Below, one piece after another: positions 13,876 through 20,530 of a DNA stretch of 23,410 nucleotides. Below the pieces are notes generated by a model. It was not told where the DNA came from. It did not search any database and worked only from the letters and a program-made list of their open reading frames with translations. Location of the stretch: positions 1 to 23,410 of the forward strand of contig JAFTYN010000104.1 of the NCBI GenBank assembly GCA_017461465.1. The letters are read 5' to 3'. How positions within the stretch are numbered: the first letter of the stretch is position 1; each line of letters begins with the position of its first letter. The position numbers and the translations under genes are program-made. The DNA comes from Bacilli bacterium. GTDB lineage: Bacteria > Bacillota_I > Bacilli_A > RF39 > UBA660.

Positions 13876-14958
13876 TTATTTCCCATCTACTAATTTTTTT
13901 ATGTTTTCATATATTATTGTTGCACTATTACCAGTATCTAGTTTTTCTAAATTCTTTTTAATTTGTTTTTCTTTTTCTGGATTGTTTATAATAGCATCTA
14001 TACTTTTAATTAAACTATGAGTGTTAAAATCTTTTTCTTCTAGTAATATAGTACTTTCGTTATTCACTAAATCTTGTGCATTTTTATACTGATGATTATT
14101 AGGAACATAAGGACTAGGCACTAATATAGAAGGTAATTTTAAAGCAATTATTTCACTTAAAGTTGAAGCACCCGCACGAGAAACAATAACATCAGTCTTT
14201 TTCATTAATCTTGCCATATTTTCTATATAAGGAAAAATCTTAACATTCTTTGGGAATTTATTTTTAATTACATCATCATAACTATCTTTGCCTGTAACGA
14301 ATACAACTTCATAAGATTTATTACCTAAATCCTTCATAGCATTTATTATATGCTCATTCATTTTACTTGATCCAAGAGACCCCATTACTATAAGAACAAG
14401 CTTTTTCTTAGGATCTAAGCCAAATTCTTTTTTATCACAAGGTTTTATACTACGGGCACTTTCGCTACAAGGATTACCTGTAAAAATTGTTTTATCTTTT
14501 GGAAAATCGTTAATTGAAGACTCAAAAGAAACCCCAATTAAATCGGCTTTCTTAGCTAAACTTAAATTAGCTTTTCCTGCTACACTATTTTGTTCGTGAA
14601 TAAAAGTTTTAACTCCAAGTTTATTAGCGGCATATATTACAGGAACAGTTATATATCCTCCTACTCCTATAACAACATCTGGTTTAAATTCTTTAATTGT
14701 TTTCTTACACTCACTAATACCTTTTAAAAGGCATGATAAAGTTTTGAAATTCTTAAGTATTTTTTTTCTATTAAAACCATACATCTCAATTGATTTGAAT
14801 GGAATACCTTGTTTAGGAACAATATCTTTTTCCATACGATTATGCGTTCCAATATAAAGTATTTCACTATTTGGTTCTTCTTCTTTAATCTTATTTATGA
14901 TTGCTAAAGCTGGATATATATGTCCACCTGTACCACCAGCACTTACAATAACTCTCAT
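13876..14958 (-). CDS. murG: Lipid II synthase MurG (N-acetylglucosaminyltransferase)
   Basis: Membrane-associated GT-B enzyme that adds GlcNAc to lipid I to give lipid II. 360 residues. The GGTGGHIYPA loop is at residues 8-17, PDVVIGVGGYITVPV and FIHEQNSVAGKANL follow, then the second domain with VMGSLGSS, VSRAGASTLSEI and the donor-binding PYVPNNHQYKNA. I chose ATG 14958, since AAGTGAT and AGGTGG lie directly upstream; the GTG at 14973 overlaps those sites. It begins the murG-murB-divIB unit under an extended -10 promoter. The usual upstream dcw genes (mraY, murD, ftsW) are not present here. Confidence 0.97.
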   Translation of the reverse strand: MRVIVSAGGTGGHIYPALAIINKIKEEEPNSEILYIGTHNRMEKDIVPKQGIPFKSIEMYGFNRKKILKNFKTLSCLLKGISECKKTIKEFKPDVVIGVGGYITVPVIYAANKLGVKTFIHEQNSVAGKANLSLAKKADLIGVSFESSINDFPKDKTIFTGNPCSESARSIKPCDKKEFGLDPKKKLVLIVMGSLGSSKMNEHIINAMKDLGNKSYEVVFVTGKDSYDDVIKNKFPKNVKIFPYIENMARLMKKTDVIVSRAGASTLSEIIALKLPSILVPSPYVPNNHQYKNAQDLVNNESTILLEEKDFNTHSLIKSIDAIINNPEKEKQIKKNLEKLDTGNSATIIYENIKKLVDGK

Positions 14959-14976
14959 ACAATCACTTCCCACCTA

Positions 14977-14982
14977 ATTATA
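14977..14982 (-). promoter_or_regulatory. Extended -10 promoter for murG-murB-divIB
   Basis: TTATGA-TATAAT on the minus strand, with the TG extension and no clear -35. The -10 is 18 bases from the murG start, so the leader is short. Confidence 0.5.
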
Positions 14983-15044
14983 TCATAATTATATGTTTTA
15001 CCTAAAGTATTTATATACTAGTATGACAAGTTTACAAACAAAAA

Positions 15045-15062
15045 AAGAGGATTACTCCTCTT
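15045..15062 (-). terminator. Intrinsic terminator after the prepilin-like gene
   Basis: A 7-bp stem AAGAGGA / TCCTCTT, 4-base loop, and a T run on the minus strand. The gene's TAA lies in the loop. Confidence 0.75.
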
Positions 15063-15462
15063 CTAATTCACATTTTGATAAATCATCATAAACATACACT
15101 GTATCATCATTGTAATTCTTAATAGCACAGTAAAAACCACCTACTGCCCTTGCTTCAACCTTACAATCATTATTTACTTTAGCATATCCCGCTTCAGGGA
15201 AATCACCTTTTACATCTAAATGTGGTATTATCTCCGTACCATCAAACTTATATTCTTTTTCAGGTATTATTCCATTAATAATATCTATTTTACAATTAGA
15301 TTCTATAACATCTATTATAGCCATATTAGTATTCTTAAATACATTAAGTTTACTAGTATTAATAATACTAGTAACTGTTGGAATTGCTATAACCGCAATA
15401 ACTCCTAATATCAAAATAACTGCTAAAAGTTCTATTAAAGTAAAACCCTTTTTATTATCCAT
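15052..15462 (-). CDS. Type IV prepilin-like protein (class III signal peptide)
   Basis: A 136-residue protein with a textbook prepilin leader: MDNKKG, cleavage expected between G6 and F7, then FTLIELLAVILILGVIAVIAIPTV with the conserved Glu at mature position +5 (E11). The hydrophobic helix runs to about residue 33. The remaining domain has four Cys (57, 100, 112, 131), enough for two disulfides. The ATG at 15462 has AGGTGA 5 bases upstream; a frame extension to 15513 crosses its promoter and is rejected. It is a single-gene unit with own promoter and terminator; no prepilin peptidase, ATPase or platform protein is within the window. Possible roles are minor pilin, competence pseudopilin or surface protein. 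Confidence 0.88.
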   Translation of the reverse strand: MDNKKGFTLIELLAVILILGVIAVIAIPTVTSIINTSKLNVFKNTNMAIIDVIESNCKIDIINGIIPEKEYKFDGTEIIPHLDVKGDFPEAGYAKVNNDCKVEARAVGGFYCAIKNYNDDTVYVYDDLSKCELEEE

Positions 15463-15478
15463 ATAATCACCTAGTATA

Positions 15479-15484
15479 ATTATA
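15479..15484 (-). promoter_or_regulatory. Extended -10 promoter for the prepilin-like gene
   Basis: TTATGT-TATAAT on the minus strand, 16 bases before the ATG. The -35 region is a T-rich tract formed by the uppP terminator. Confidence 0.5.
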
Positions 15485-15504
15485 ACATAAATTACAAAAA
15501 TAAA

Positions 15505-15521
15505 AAGAGGCAAAGCCTCTT
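15505..15521 (-). terminator. Intrinsic terminator after uppP
   Basis: A 7-bp stem AAGAGGC / GCCTCTT with a 3-base loop and a T run on the minus strand. The uppP TAA overlaps the stem. Confidence 0.8.
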
Positions 15522-16356
15522 ATAAAAACATGATAACTAAAATTCCTGCTATTAAACAGTAAACTGAAAAATATATAAGTTTTCCTTCTTTAACTATTTT
15601 AGAGAACCATCTAGTAGTAATATAAGTAAATATAAATGCTATTAAAGCACTAGATAGATAGAAAACCCACATTGTACTACTAATAGACATCTCTAATAAG
15701 TCTTTAACACCTAATATAGAAGTAGCTATTGATATAGGTATATATAAGATAAATGAAAAGTCAAAAGCATCTGTTCTTTTTAAACCTCTAAACATACCAC
15801 CAACTATAGTAGAACCACTTCTACTTAATCCTGGTATTAAAGCAAGCATTTGGAAAAAACCAATAATTAAAGCATCTTTAAAATGCATATTTTCTTTTTT
15901 AAACATACCTTTAAAATCTTTAATCAAATATAAAGCAAATGCAGTTACAATAAGCATTAATCCTACAAATTTAACATTTTCTTCTAAAGCATCAAGTAAA
16001 CCTAACTTAGTAACAATAAGTCCCATAATACCAGCTGGTATAGTAGCAACAACTATTTTCCAGCAGTAACTATAGTCAGTTTTAATATCCTTATTACTTC
16101 TTTTTTCTTTTTTAAATATATAAGTAAAAAATGATTTAACTAATCTAATAATATCTTTCCAATATATCAGAGTAATAGCAATTAAACTACCAAAATTAGT
16201 TATAGTAGCAAGGGTAGAAAAATCTACATCAAAATTACCATTAAACTTAGATATTATTGTTTGAAATATAAGTAAATGTCCACTACTAGAAACAGGAATT
16301 GGTTCAGTAAAACCTTGAATTATTCCTAGTATAATATATTTAATCAAATCTAACAT
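15520..16356 (-). CDS. uppP: Undecaprenyl-diphosphatase UppP (BacA)
   Basis: Integral membrane phosphatase that turns undecaprenyl diphosphate into the monophosphate carrier used for lipid II and other envelope polymers; overproduction in many bacteria gives bacitracin resistance. 278 residues, standard length, with about eight membrane helices. Motif 1 is QGFTEPIPVSSSGHL (14-28, with E18 and the SSSGH phosphate site), and motif 2 is PGLSRSGSTIVGG. I chose ATG 16356, with GAGGTG 5 bases before it; ATG 16368 would lie upstream of the binding site. Single-gene unit with own promoter and terminator. It complements murB/murG nearby. Confidence 0.97.
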   Translation of the reverse strand: MLDLIKYIILGIIQGFTEPIPVSSSGHLLIFQTIISKFNGNFDVDFSTLATITNFGSLIAITLIYWKDIIRLVKSFFTYIFKKEKRSNKDIKTDYSYCWKIVVATIPAGIMGLIVTKLGLLDALEENVKFVGLMLIVTAFALYLIKDFKGMFKKENMHFKDALIIGFFQMLALIPGLSRSGSTIVGGMFRGLKRTDAFDFSFILYIPISIATSILGVKDLLEMSISSTMWVFYLSSALIAFIFTYITTRWFSKIVKEGKLIYFSVYCLIAGILVIMFL

Positions 16357-16392
16357 AAAACACCTCATTAATAATATTCTAAATACTAATTA

Positions 16393-16398
16393 AGTATA
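16393..16398 (-). promoter_or_regulatory. Extended -10 promoter for uppP
   Basis: TTATGA-TATACT on the minus strand. It differs by one base from the -10 element used at murG and cls. No good -35 is seen. Confidence 0.45.
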
Positions 16399-16414
16399 TC
16401 ATAATTCTTGTAAC

Positions 16415-16441
16415 AAAAAAAGGAGATAAACTCCTTTTTTT
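16415..16441. terminator. Intrinsic terminator after the 99-residue gene
   Basis: An 11-bp stem, seven A plus GGAG paired with CTCC plus seven T, with a 5-base loop. It is symmetrical, so it can act in either direction. Confidence 0.75.
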
Positions 16442-16458
16442 CTTTCCTTCAGTGTAAA

Positions 16459-16758
16459 TTAACTATGTAATATACCTACCCTATATGTTTTATTTAACAT
16501 AAAGCTTAACTTTTCTACTTTATGTGGCTTATTCTTATTAAGGTTAGTATATCCATCATAAAAAATAATTAAACATATTATACTTGTAACATTAAGTAAT
16601 ATTTTAGAGTTATTATCTAGTGTTAAAAACGCTAAAATAGATAAAAAAACTATTAAAATAATACTTACTACTATTTGAAATATATCTATTAATTTTAAAG
16701 TATAATTTTTCTTATTACTTTTCATATATATTAATTTTGATAATATTGTATTTTTCAT
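16459..16758 (-). CDS. Small membrane protein, 99 residues, unknown function
   Basis: I do not recognise this protein. It has a basic N-terminus (KSNKKNY), two membrane helices (about residues 25-46, IFQIVVSIILIVFLSILAFL, and 53-70, LNVTSIICLIIFYDGY) and a short basic tail. By the positive-inside rule, both termini are probably cytoplasmic. The ATG at 16758 has GAGGGG upstream and a near-perfect sigma-A promoter, so it is likely expressed well. It is divergent from glmS, single-gene, and ends in a terminator. No domain motif is visible. Confidence 0.7.
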   Translation of the reverse strand: MKNTILSKLIYMKSNKKNYTLKLIDIFQIVVSIILIVFLSILAFLTLDNNSKILLNVTSIICLIIFYDGYTNLNKNKPHKVEKLSFMLNKTYRVGILHS

Positions 16759-16791
16759 TATATTTCCCCTCTTTTTTTAAAGGCAAGACAT

Positions 16792-16819
16792 ATTATACTA
16801 TCTTTTATAAAAATGTCAA
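16792..16819 (-). promoter_or_regulatory. Consensus sigma-A promoter of the 99-residue gene
   Basis: TTGACA (16814-16819), 16-base spacer, TATAAT (16792-16797) on the minus strand. Both hexamers are perfect. It points away from the glmS promoter. Confidence 0.85.
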
Positions 16820-16843
16820 ATTGAGTAAAAAGAGGCCAAATCG

Positions 16844-16873
16844 TTGACAATGAATCGTTTTTTTTCATATAAT
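16844..16873 (+). promoter_or_regulatory. Consensus sigma-A promoter of glmS
   Basis: TTGACA (16844-16849), 18-base spacer, TATAAT (16868-16873). The -35 is flanked by a direct repeat AATCGTT (16839-16845 and 16853-16859). Transcription would start about 16880, leaving a leader of about 33 bases before the ribozyme cleavage site. Confidence 0.85.
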
Positions 16874-16904
16874 GTAATAAAGTTATAAAGGTAGAAGGAG
16901 TAAT

Positions 16905-17044
16905 TTATAATTAGCGCCAGGACCTACGGGTTGACGAGGATGGTAATGATCGAAAGATTCGGCGGATGTTACTACGGATGTGTATTCGTTAGATGTATCA
17001 CAAAAGGTAAAATCAACATTACAACAAAAGATATATCACACACT
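16905..17044 (+). ncRNA. glmS ribozyme/riboswitch (glucosamine-6-phosphate-activated)
   Basis: Self-cleaving RNA in the glmS leader; glucosamine-6-phosphate acts as cofactor, so the mRNA is cut and destroyed when product is plentiful. The sequence TTA-GCGCCAG (16911-16920) holds the cleavage site between A16913 and G16914. Downstream are the conserved GTTGACGAGGA (16931-16941), ATCGAAAGATTCGGCGGATG, and a pairing of TGGTAA (16941-16946) with TTACTA. These match the known core in the same order as in B. subtilis glmS. The helix P2 is very short here (GACC pairs GGTT around TACG). The 3' boundary, near the TATCACAC sequence, is approximate. Confidence 0.93.
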
Positions 17045-17076
17045 TATTTTTATTATGCACAAGATGGAGGTTTAAT

Positions 17077-18888
17077 ATGTGTGGTATTATAGGTTATCTT
17101 GGTAACAAAAATTGTTTAAATGTTATCATAGATGGACTTGAGCGACTAGAGTATCGTGGTTATGACTCTGCTGGTATCGCTTACAACAAAGATGGAAAAG
17201 TAGAAATAATTAAAGAAAAAGGAAAAATTGCTAATTTAAAAAGCAAATTAGATTTTAAAATAGAATCAAATTTAGGAATCGGACATACTAGATGGGCTAC
17301 TCATGGTCAGCCTAATAATATTAATAGTCATCCTCATAAAGTAGGAAAAATAACTATTGTACATAATGGTATAATTGAAAACTATGTAGAGCTTAAAAAG
17401 GAATTAGAAGAATTAGGCTATAAGTTTAAATCTGATACTGATACAGAAGTAGCATGTGCGTTACTAGATCATATTTATAGCGAAACTAATAGTATGGAAC
17501 AAACAATGGCTATATTTAAAGATAAGGCTAAAGGAGCTTATGCTTTAGGAATTTTATGTGATGATCACATGCATCACTTATATGCAGTAAAAAAAGATAG
17601 TCCTCTTATTATAGCAATTGGAGATAAAGAAAAATATATAGCAAGTGATGTGCCAGCTATATTAAAATATACAAACAAATATATCATTCTAGATGATGGT
17701 GAATTTGCTAAACTTAATCCTGAAAAAGTAATAGTTTACGATAACAATATTGAAATAATCAAAAAAGAAATTCATACTTTCGAAGGAAATGCAAGTAGTA
17801 TGGATAAAAACGGTTATGAACATTATATGCTAAAAGAAATAAATGAGGAAGCAGAAGTAATTAAAGCAACTACCCTACCTTATATTGAAGATGGTATTGA
17901 TAGTTTAATTAAAAATATTCCAAATTTAACTCGTTTTAATAAAATTGAAATTATAGCTTGTGGTAGTGCTATGCATGCAGGATTAATTGGTAAAACTTTA
18001 ATTGAAGAATATGCTAATATTCCCGTTAATGTAGAGCTAGCTAGTGAATATAGATATAAAAAACTATTCTTAGATAAAAAATCATTAGTAATAGTTATAT
18101 CACAATCAGGTGAAACTGCTGATACTTTAGCAGCATTAAAAATTGCTAAAGCTCATGGAGCTTACACTTTAGGGATAATTAATGTTGTAGGAAGTAGCAT
18201 TGCTAGATATTCTGATCATGTTCTTTATACTAAAGCAGGAAGTGAAATTGCTGTTGCTACTACTAAAGCATATAGTACACAAGTAGCAATGTTAGGATTA
18301 ATTGCACTTAATCTAGCATATCATAACAAAACGATGACTAAAGATGAAATAAATGAAGTAATTTCTGAAATAAGAAAATTACCTACAAATATTCAGTCTG
18401 TTTTAAATGAACAACTTGAATATCGTAAAATAGCTAAAAAACTATATAAACATAATGATATATTCTTTATTGGTAGAAATGTCGATTATGCACTTGCAAT
18501 GGAAGGATCATTAAAACTTAAAGAAATATCTTATATTAATTCTCAAGGTTATGCTGCTGGTGAATTAAAACATGGTACTATTTCGCTTATAGATAAAGGT
18601 ACACCAGTTTTCGCAATAGTTACTGAAAAAGCAATTGCAGATAAAACAATAAGTAATATCAAAGAATGTAAAGCAAGAGGTGCTGATATAACATTTATTG
18701 TTTCTGAAGATTTAGATGTTAAAGATGACTTCTATAATCAAAAAATAGTCATCCCTACTAATCATAAAACTATTCAAAGTGTTTTAACAGTTATCCCACT
18801 ACAATTAATTGCTTATGAAATAGCTAAACTTAGAAAATGTGACATTGATAAACCTAAAAATTTAGCTAAATCAGTTACTGTAGAATAA
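17077..18888 (+). CDS. glmS: Glutamine-fructose-6-phosphate aminotransferase (isomerising) GlmS
   Basis: Cytosolic enzyme that makes glucosamine-6-phosphate from fructose-6-phosphate and glutamine, the first step of UDP-GlcNAc and peptidoglycan synthesis. 603 residues, normal length. After Met removal Cys (MCGIIGYLG) is the N-terminal nucleophile of the class II amidotransferase domain (about 1-220), which also has RGYDSAG and GHTRWATHG. Two SIS domains follow (about 285-420 with ISQSGETADT and 455-600). The C-terminal PKNLAKSVTVE is the conserved tail of the isomerase site. The ATG at 17077 has GGAGG 8 bases upstream. It is the only plus-strand gene and is controlled by the ribozyme. Confidence 0.99.
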   Translation: MCGIIGYLGNKNCLNVIIDGLERLEYRGYDSAGIAYNKDGKVEIIKEKGKIANLKSKLDFKIESNLGIGHTRWATHGQPNNINSHPHKVGKITIVHNGIIENYVELKKELEELGYKFKSDTDTEVACALLDHIYSETNSMEQTMAIFKDKAKGAYALGILCDDHMHHLYAVKKDSPLIIAIGDKEKYIASDVPAILKYTNKYIILDDGEFAKLNPEKVIVYDNNIEIIKKEIHTFEGNASSMDKNGYEHYMLKEINEEAEVIKATTLPYIEDGIDSLIKNIPNLTRFNKIEIIACGSAMHAGLIGKTLIEEYANIPVNVELASEYRYKKLFLDKKSLVIVISQSGETADTLAALKIAKAHGAYTLGIINVVGSSIARYSDHVLYTKAGSEIAVATTKAYSTQVAMLGLIALNLAYHNKTMTKDEINEVISEIRKLPTNIQSVLNEQLEYRKIAKKLYKHNDIFFIGRNVDYALAMEGSLKLKEISYINSQGYAAGELKHGTISLIDKGTPVFAIVTEKAIADKTISNIKECKARGADITFIVSEDLDVKDDFYNQKIVIPTNHKTIQSVLTVIPLQLIAYEIAKLRKCDIDKPKNLAKSVTVE

Positions 18889-18893
18889 AATAA

Positions 18894-18921
18894 AAAAAGA
18901 GATTCAATTGAATCTCTTTTT
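18894..18921. terminator. Shared bidirectional terminator between glmS and the 508-residue gene
   Basis: A perfect 14-bp palindrome (AAAAAGAGATTCAA and its complement) with A and T runs on both sides. It terminates the convergent glmS and the minus-strand gene. Confidence 0.85.
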
Positions 18922-18922
18922 A

Positions 18923-20449
18923 TTATTTAGTTTTTACAGGACCTTCTTGAGTATTTTGTAAACTTTCGATACATCCATCTATAGTAGTTTGTAAAGTTGA
19001 AACGTTTGCTTGGTTTCTACTAATTACTAATAATTGATCTGTAAGTTCACTATAAGTTGGTTCAAAGCCTGGATTTTCTTGTTGATATTCTTTAATAATA
19101 TCAGCATACACAGCTGGATCATATTGAGTTAAAGCAAAACTGTATTTTTCTTCTTTTTCAATTACATCACCAGTAGTAGGTTCATTTGGAGTTACAGTAT
19201 CATCTTTTATTTCTGAACTACTATTCTCAGACATATGAGATACATAACTCATAATATCATATCTTTGTCCATCTTTAGATGTAACAGATATATATCCTGG
19301 AGCATTGACATGATCTTTTAAATCTTGATCTCCCATTAAAATACCAGTAATAATTGCATCAGTCATGAAATTAGCACCTGGAGTTTGAGTATCTTTTGAA
19401 TAATAGATTTTTCCATCTTCACCTTCAATAGTATAGGCAACACTATTGTCGAAATTTGGAACAACAAAGTTTTCTTCAACTAACATTTTAATTTGTAAAG
19501 TTGCATCTTCGTACCCTATTTCTCCAGCTTTATTCTTAGCAACTATTTCTTTACAATCTTCAATTAATGCCATTCCATCATTAGCAATAGCTCTATCTGA
19601 TTCATCAATAATTGCCATAGTCCAATAACTTGCATCTTTATCATCTGCAGTAATTTCACTAGTTACAATTTTTCCAATTACTGAACCTGCTGATGAAATT
19701 AATGTTTGTGAATTTGGAACATCAGCTAATACTTGTTCTAATAATTCTGGATTTGTATTTTGAAGATGACTAATATTTGCTAAAGTAACAAATCTTAAAG
19801 CATCTTGACCACTTATTTCAATACCGTTTTCCTTTAAAGTATTTTGAAAGCCAACAGATGTTTCTACTAATTTTTCTTCTGTTATTTCTGTATATACAGA
19901 ATCACTAATCATGCTTTCTAAAGTAGATTGATTGTCAGCATCAGTTTTTATGTCTTGGTTTGAACAAGAATGGAATCCAAAGAATAACAATCCTGCAGCT
20001 AATGCAGCTATAGCTGCTTTTTTCCAATGTTTAGCTACAAAGTTTTGTTTTTCTTTAAATTCTTTTTCTTCTGATTTTTTTCTTAAATTTTCATCTACTT
20101 CTCCAGTATCAGTAACACCAACATAACCTTCATGTCCTTCAGCCACTTCTTCTGGAACTTCTTCATATTCAGCATCCATAGGAGTTTCAAGTTCTTTTTC
20201 AGTAACTTTCTTTTCCTCAACTACTGGTGCTTCTTCTTTTTCTTTATTTTTATTACGTACATAATCTAAAAGTACATCTATATCTGGATTTCTTTTACCT
20301 TCAGCAACAAAAGGAATTGTTCCAACTGTACCATCAGATAATTTACAAACTAATCCTTTACCATCTTCAGATTTTGATAATCCAGCTAATGTTTCAACTG
20401 AAACACTACGAACTTCATCATTTATATCAAATATCTTAATTTCTTTCAT
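18923..20449 (-). CDS. Single-pass membrane protein with acidic cytoplasmic part, unknown function
   Basis: I do not recognise this 508-residue protein. Residues 1-65 look like a small globular domain (KEIKIFDINDEVRSVSVETL). Residues 66-135 are a highly charged, Glu-rich linker, and 144-161 (AAIAALAAGLLFFGFH) is the only membrane helix, followed by SCSN. The remaining 345 residues should face outside; they are mainly helical with few Cys and contain a short Ser/Thr/Pro stretch near SSSEIKDDTVTPNEPTT. Start at ATG 20449, behind AAGGAGGG; an extension to 20518 would cross that site and the terminator. It follows the Cys-repeat gene by 81 bases. Possibly a surface partner of it. Base composition looks somewhat richer in G and C than in the AT-rich neighbours (impression, not computed). 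Confidence 0.75.
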   Translation of the reverse strand: MKEIKIFDINDEVRSVSVETLAGLSKSEDGKGLVCKLSDGTVGTIPFVAEGKRNPDIDVLLDYVRNKNKEKEEAPVVEEKKVTEKELETPMDAEYEEVPEEVAEGHEGYVGVTDTGEVDENLRKKSEEKEFKEKQNFVAKHWKKAAIAALAAGLLFFGFHSCSNQDIKTDADNQSTLESMISDSVYTEITEEKLVETSVGFQNTLKENGIEISGQDALRFVTLANISHLQNTNPELLEQVLADVPNSQTLISSAGSVIGKIVTSEITADDKDASYWTMAIIDESDRAIANDGMALIEDCKEIVAKNKAGEIGYEDATLQIKMLVEENFVVPNFDNSVAYTIEGEDGKIYYSKDTQTPGANFMTDAIITGILMGDQDLKDHVNAPGYISVTSKDGQRYDIMSYVSHMSENSSSEIKDDTVTPNEPTTGDVIEKEEKYSFALTQYDPAVYADIIKEYQQENPGFEPTYSELTDQLLVISRNQANVSTLQTTIDGCIESLQNTQEGPVKTK

Positions 20450-20491
20450 AGTAACCCTCCTTAAGAATTTAATTTTAAAATAATATAATAA

Positions 20492-20522
20492 ATAGTTGCG
20501 ACTACTTAGGAGCCGCAACTAT
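20492..20522 (-). terminator. Probable terminator or attenuator between the two surface-protein genes
   Basis: A 12-bp stem (ATAGTTGCG-GCT pairs with AGT-CGCAACTAT, one G-T wobble) with a 7-base loop, then TTTATTATAT on the minus strand. The T-tract is interrupted, so termination may be partial. No clear promoter was found between it and the next gene. Confidence 0.6.
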
Positions 20523-20530
20523 CTTGTTTA

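Noticed and set aside
16895..16910. AAGGAG near 16895 as a ribosome binding site for a leader peptide before glmS
   Set aside because: No start codon follows at a useful distance, and the ribozyme cleaves just downstream.
20227..20439. Plus-strand open frame antisense to the 508-residue protein
   Set aside because: No ribosome binding site; composition reflects the complementary strand of a Glu-rich region.
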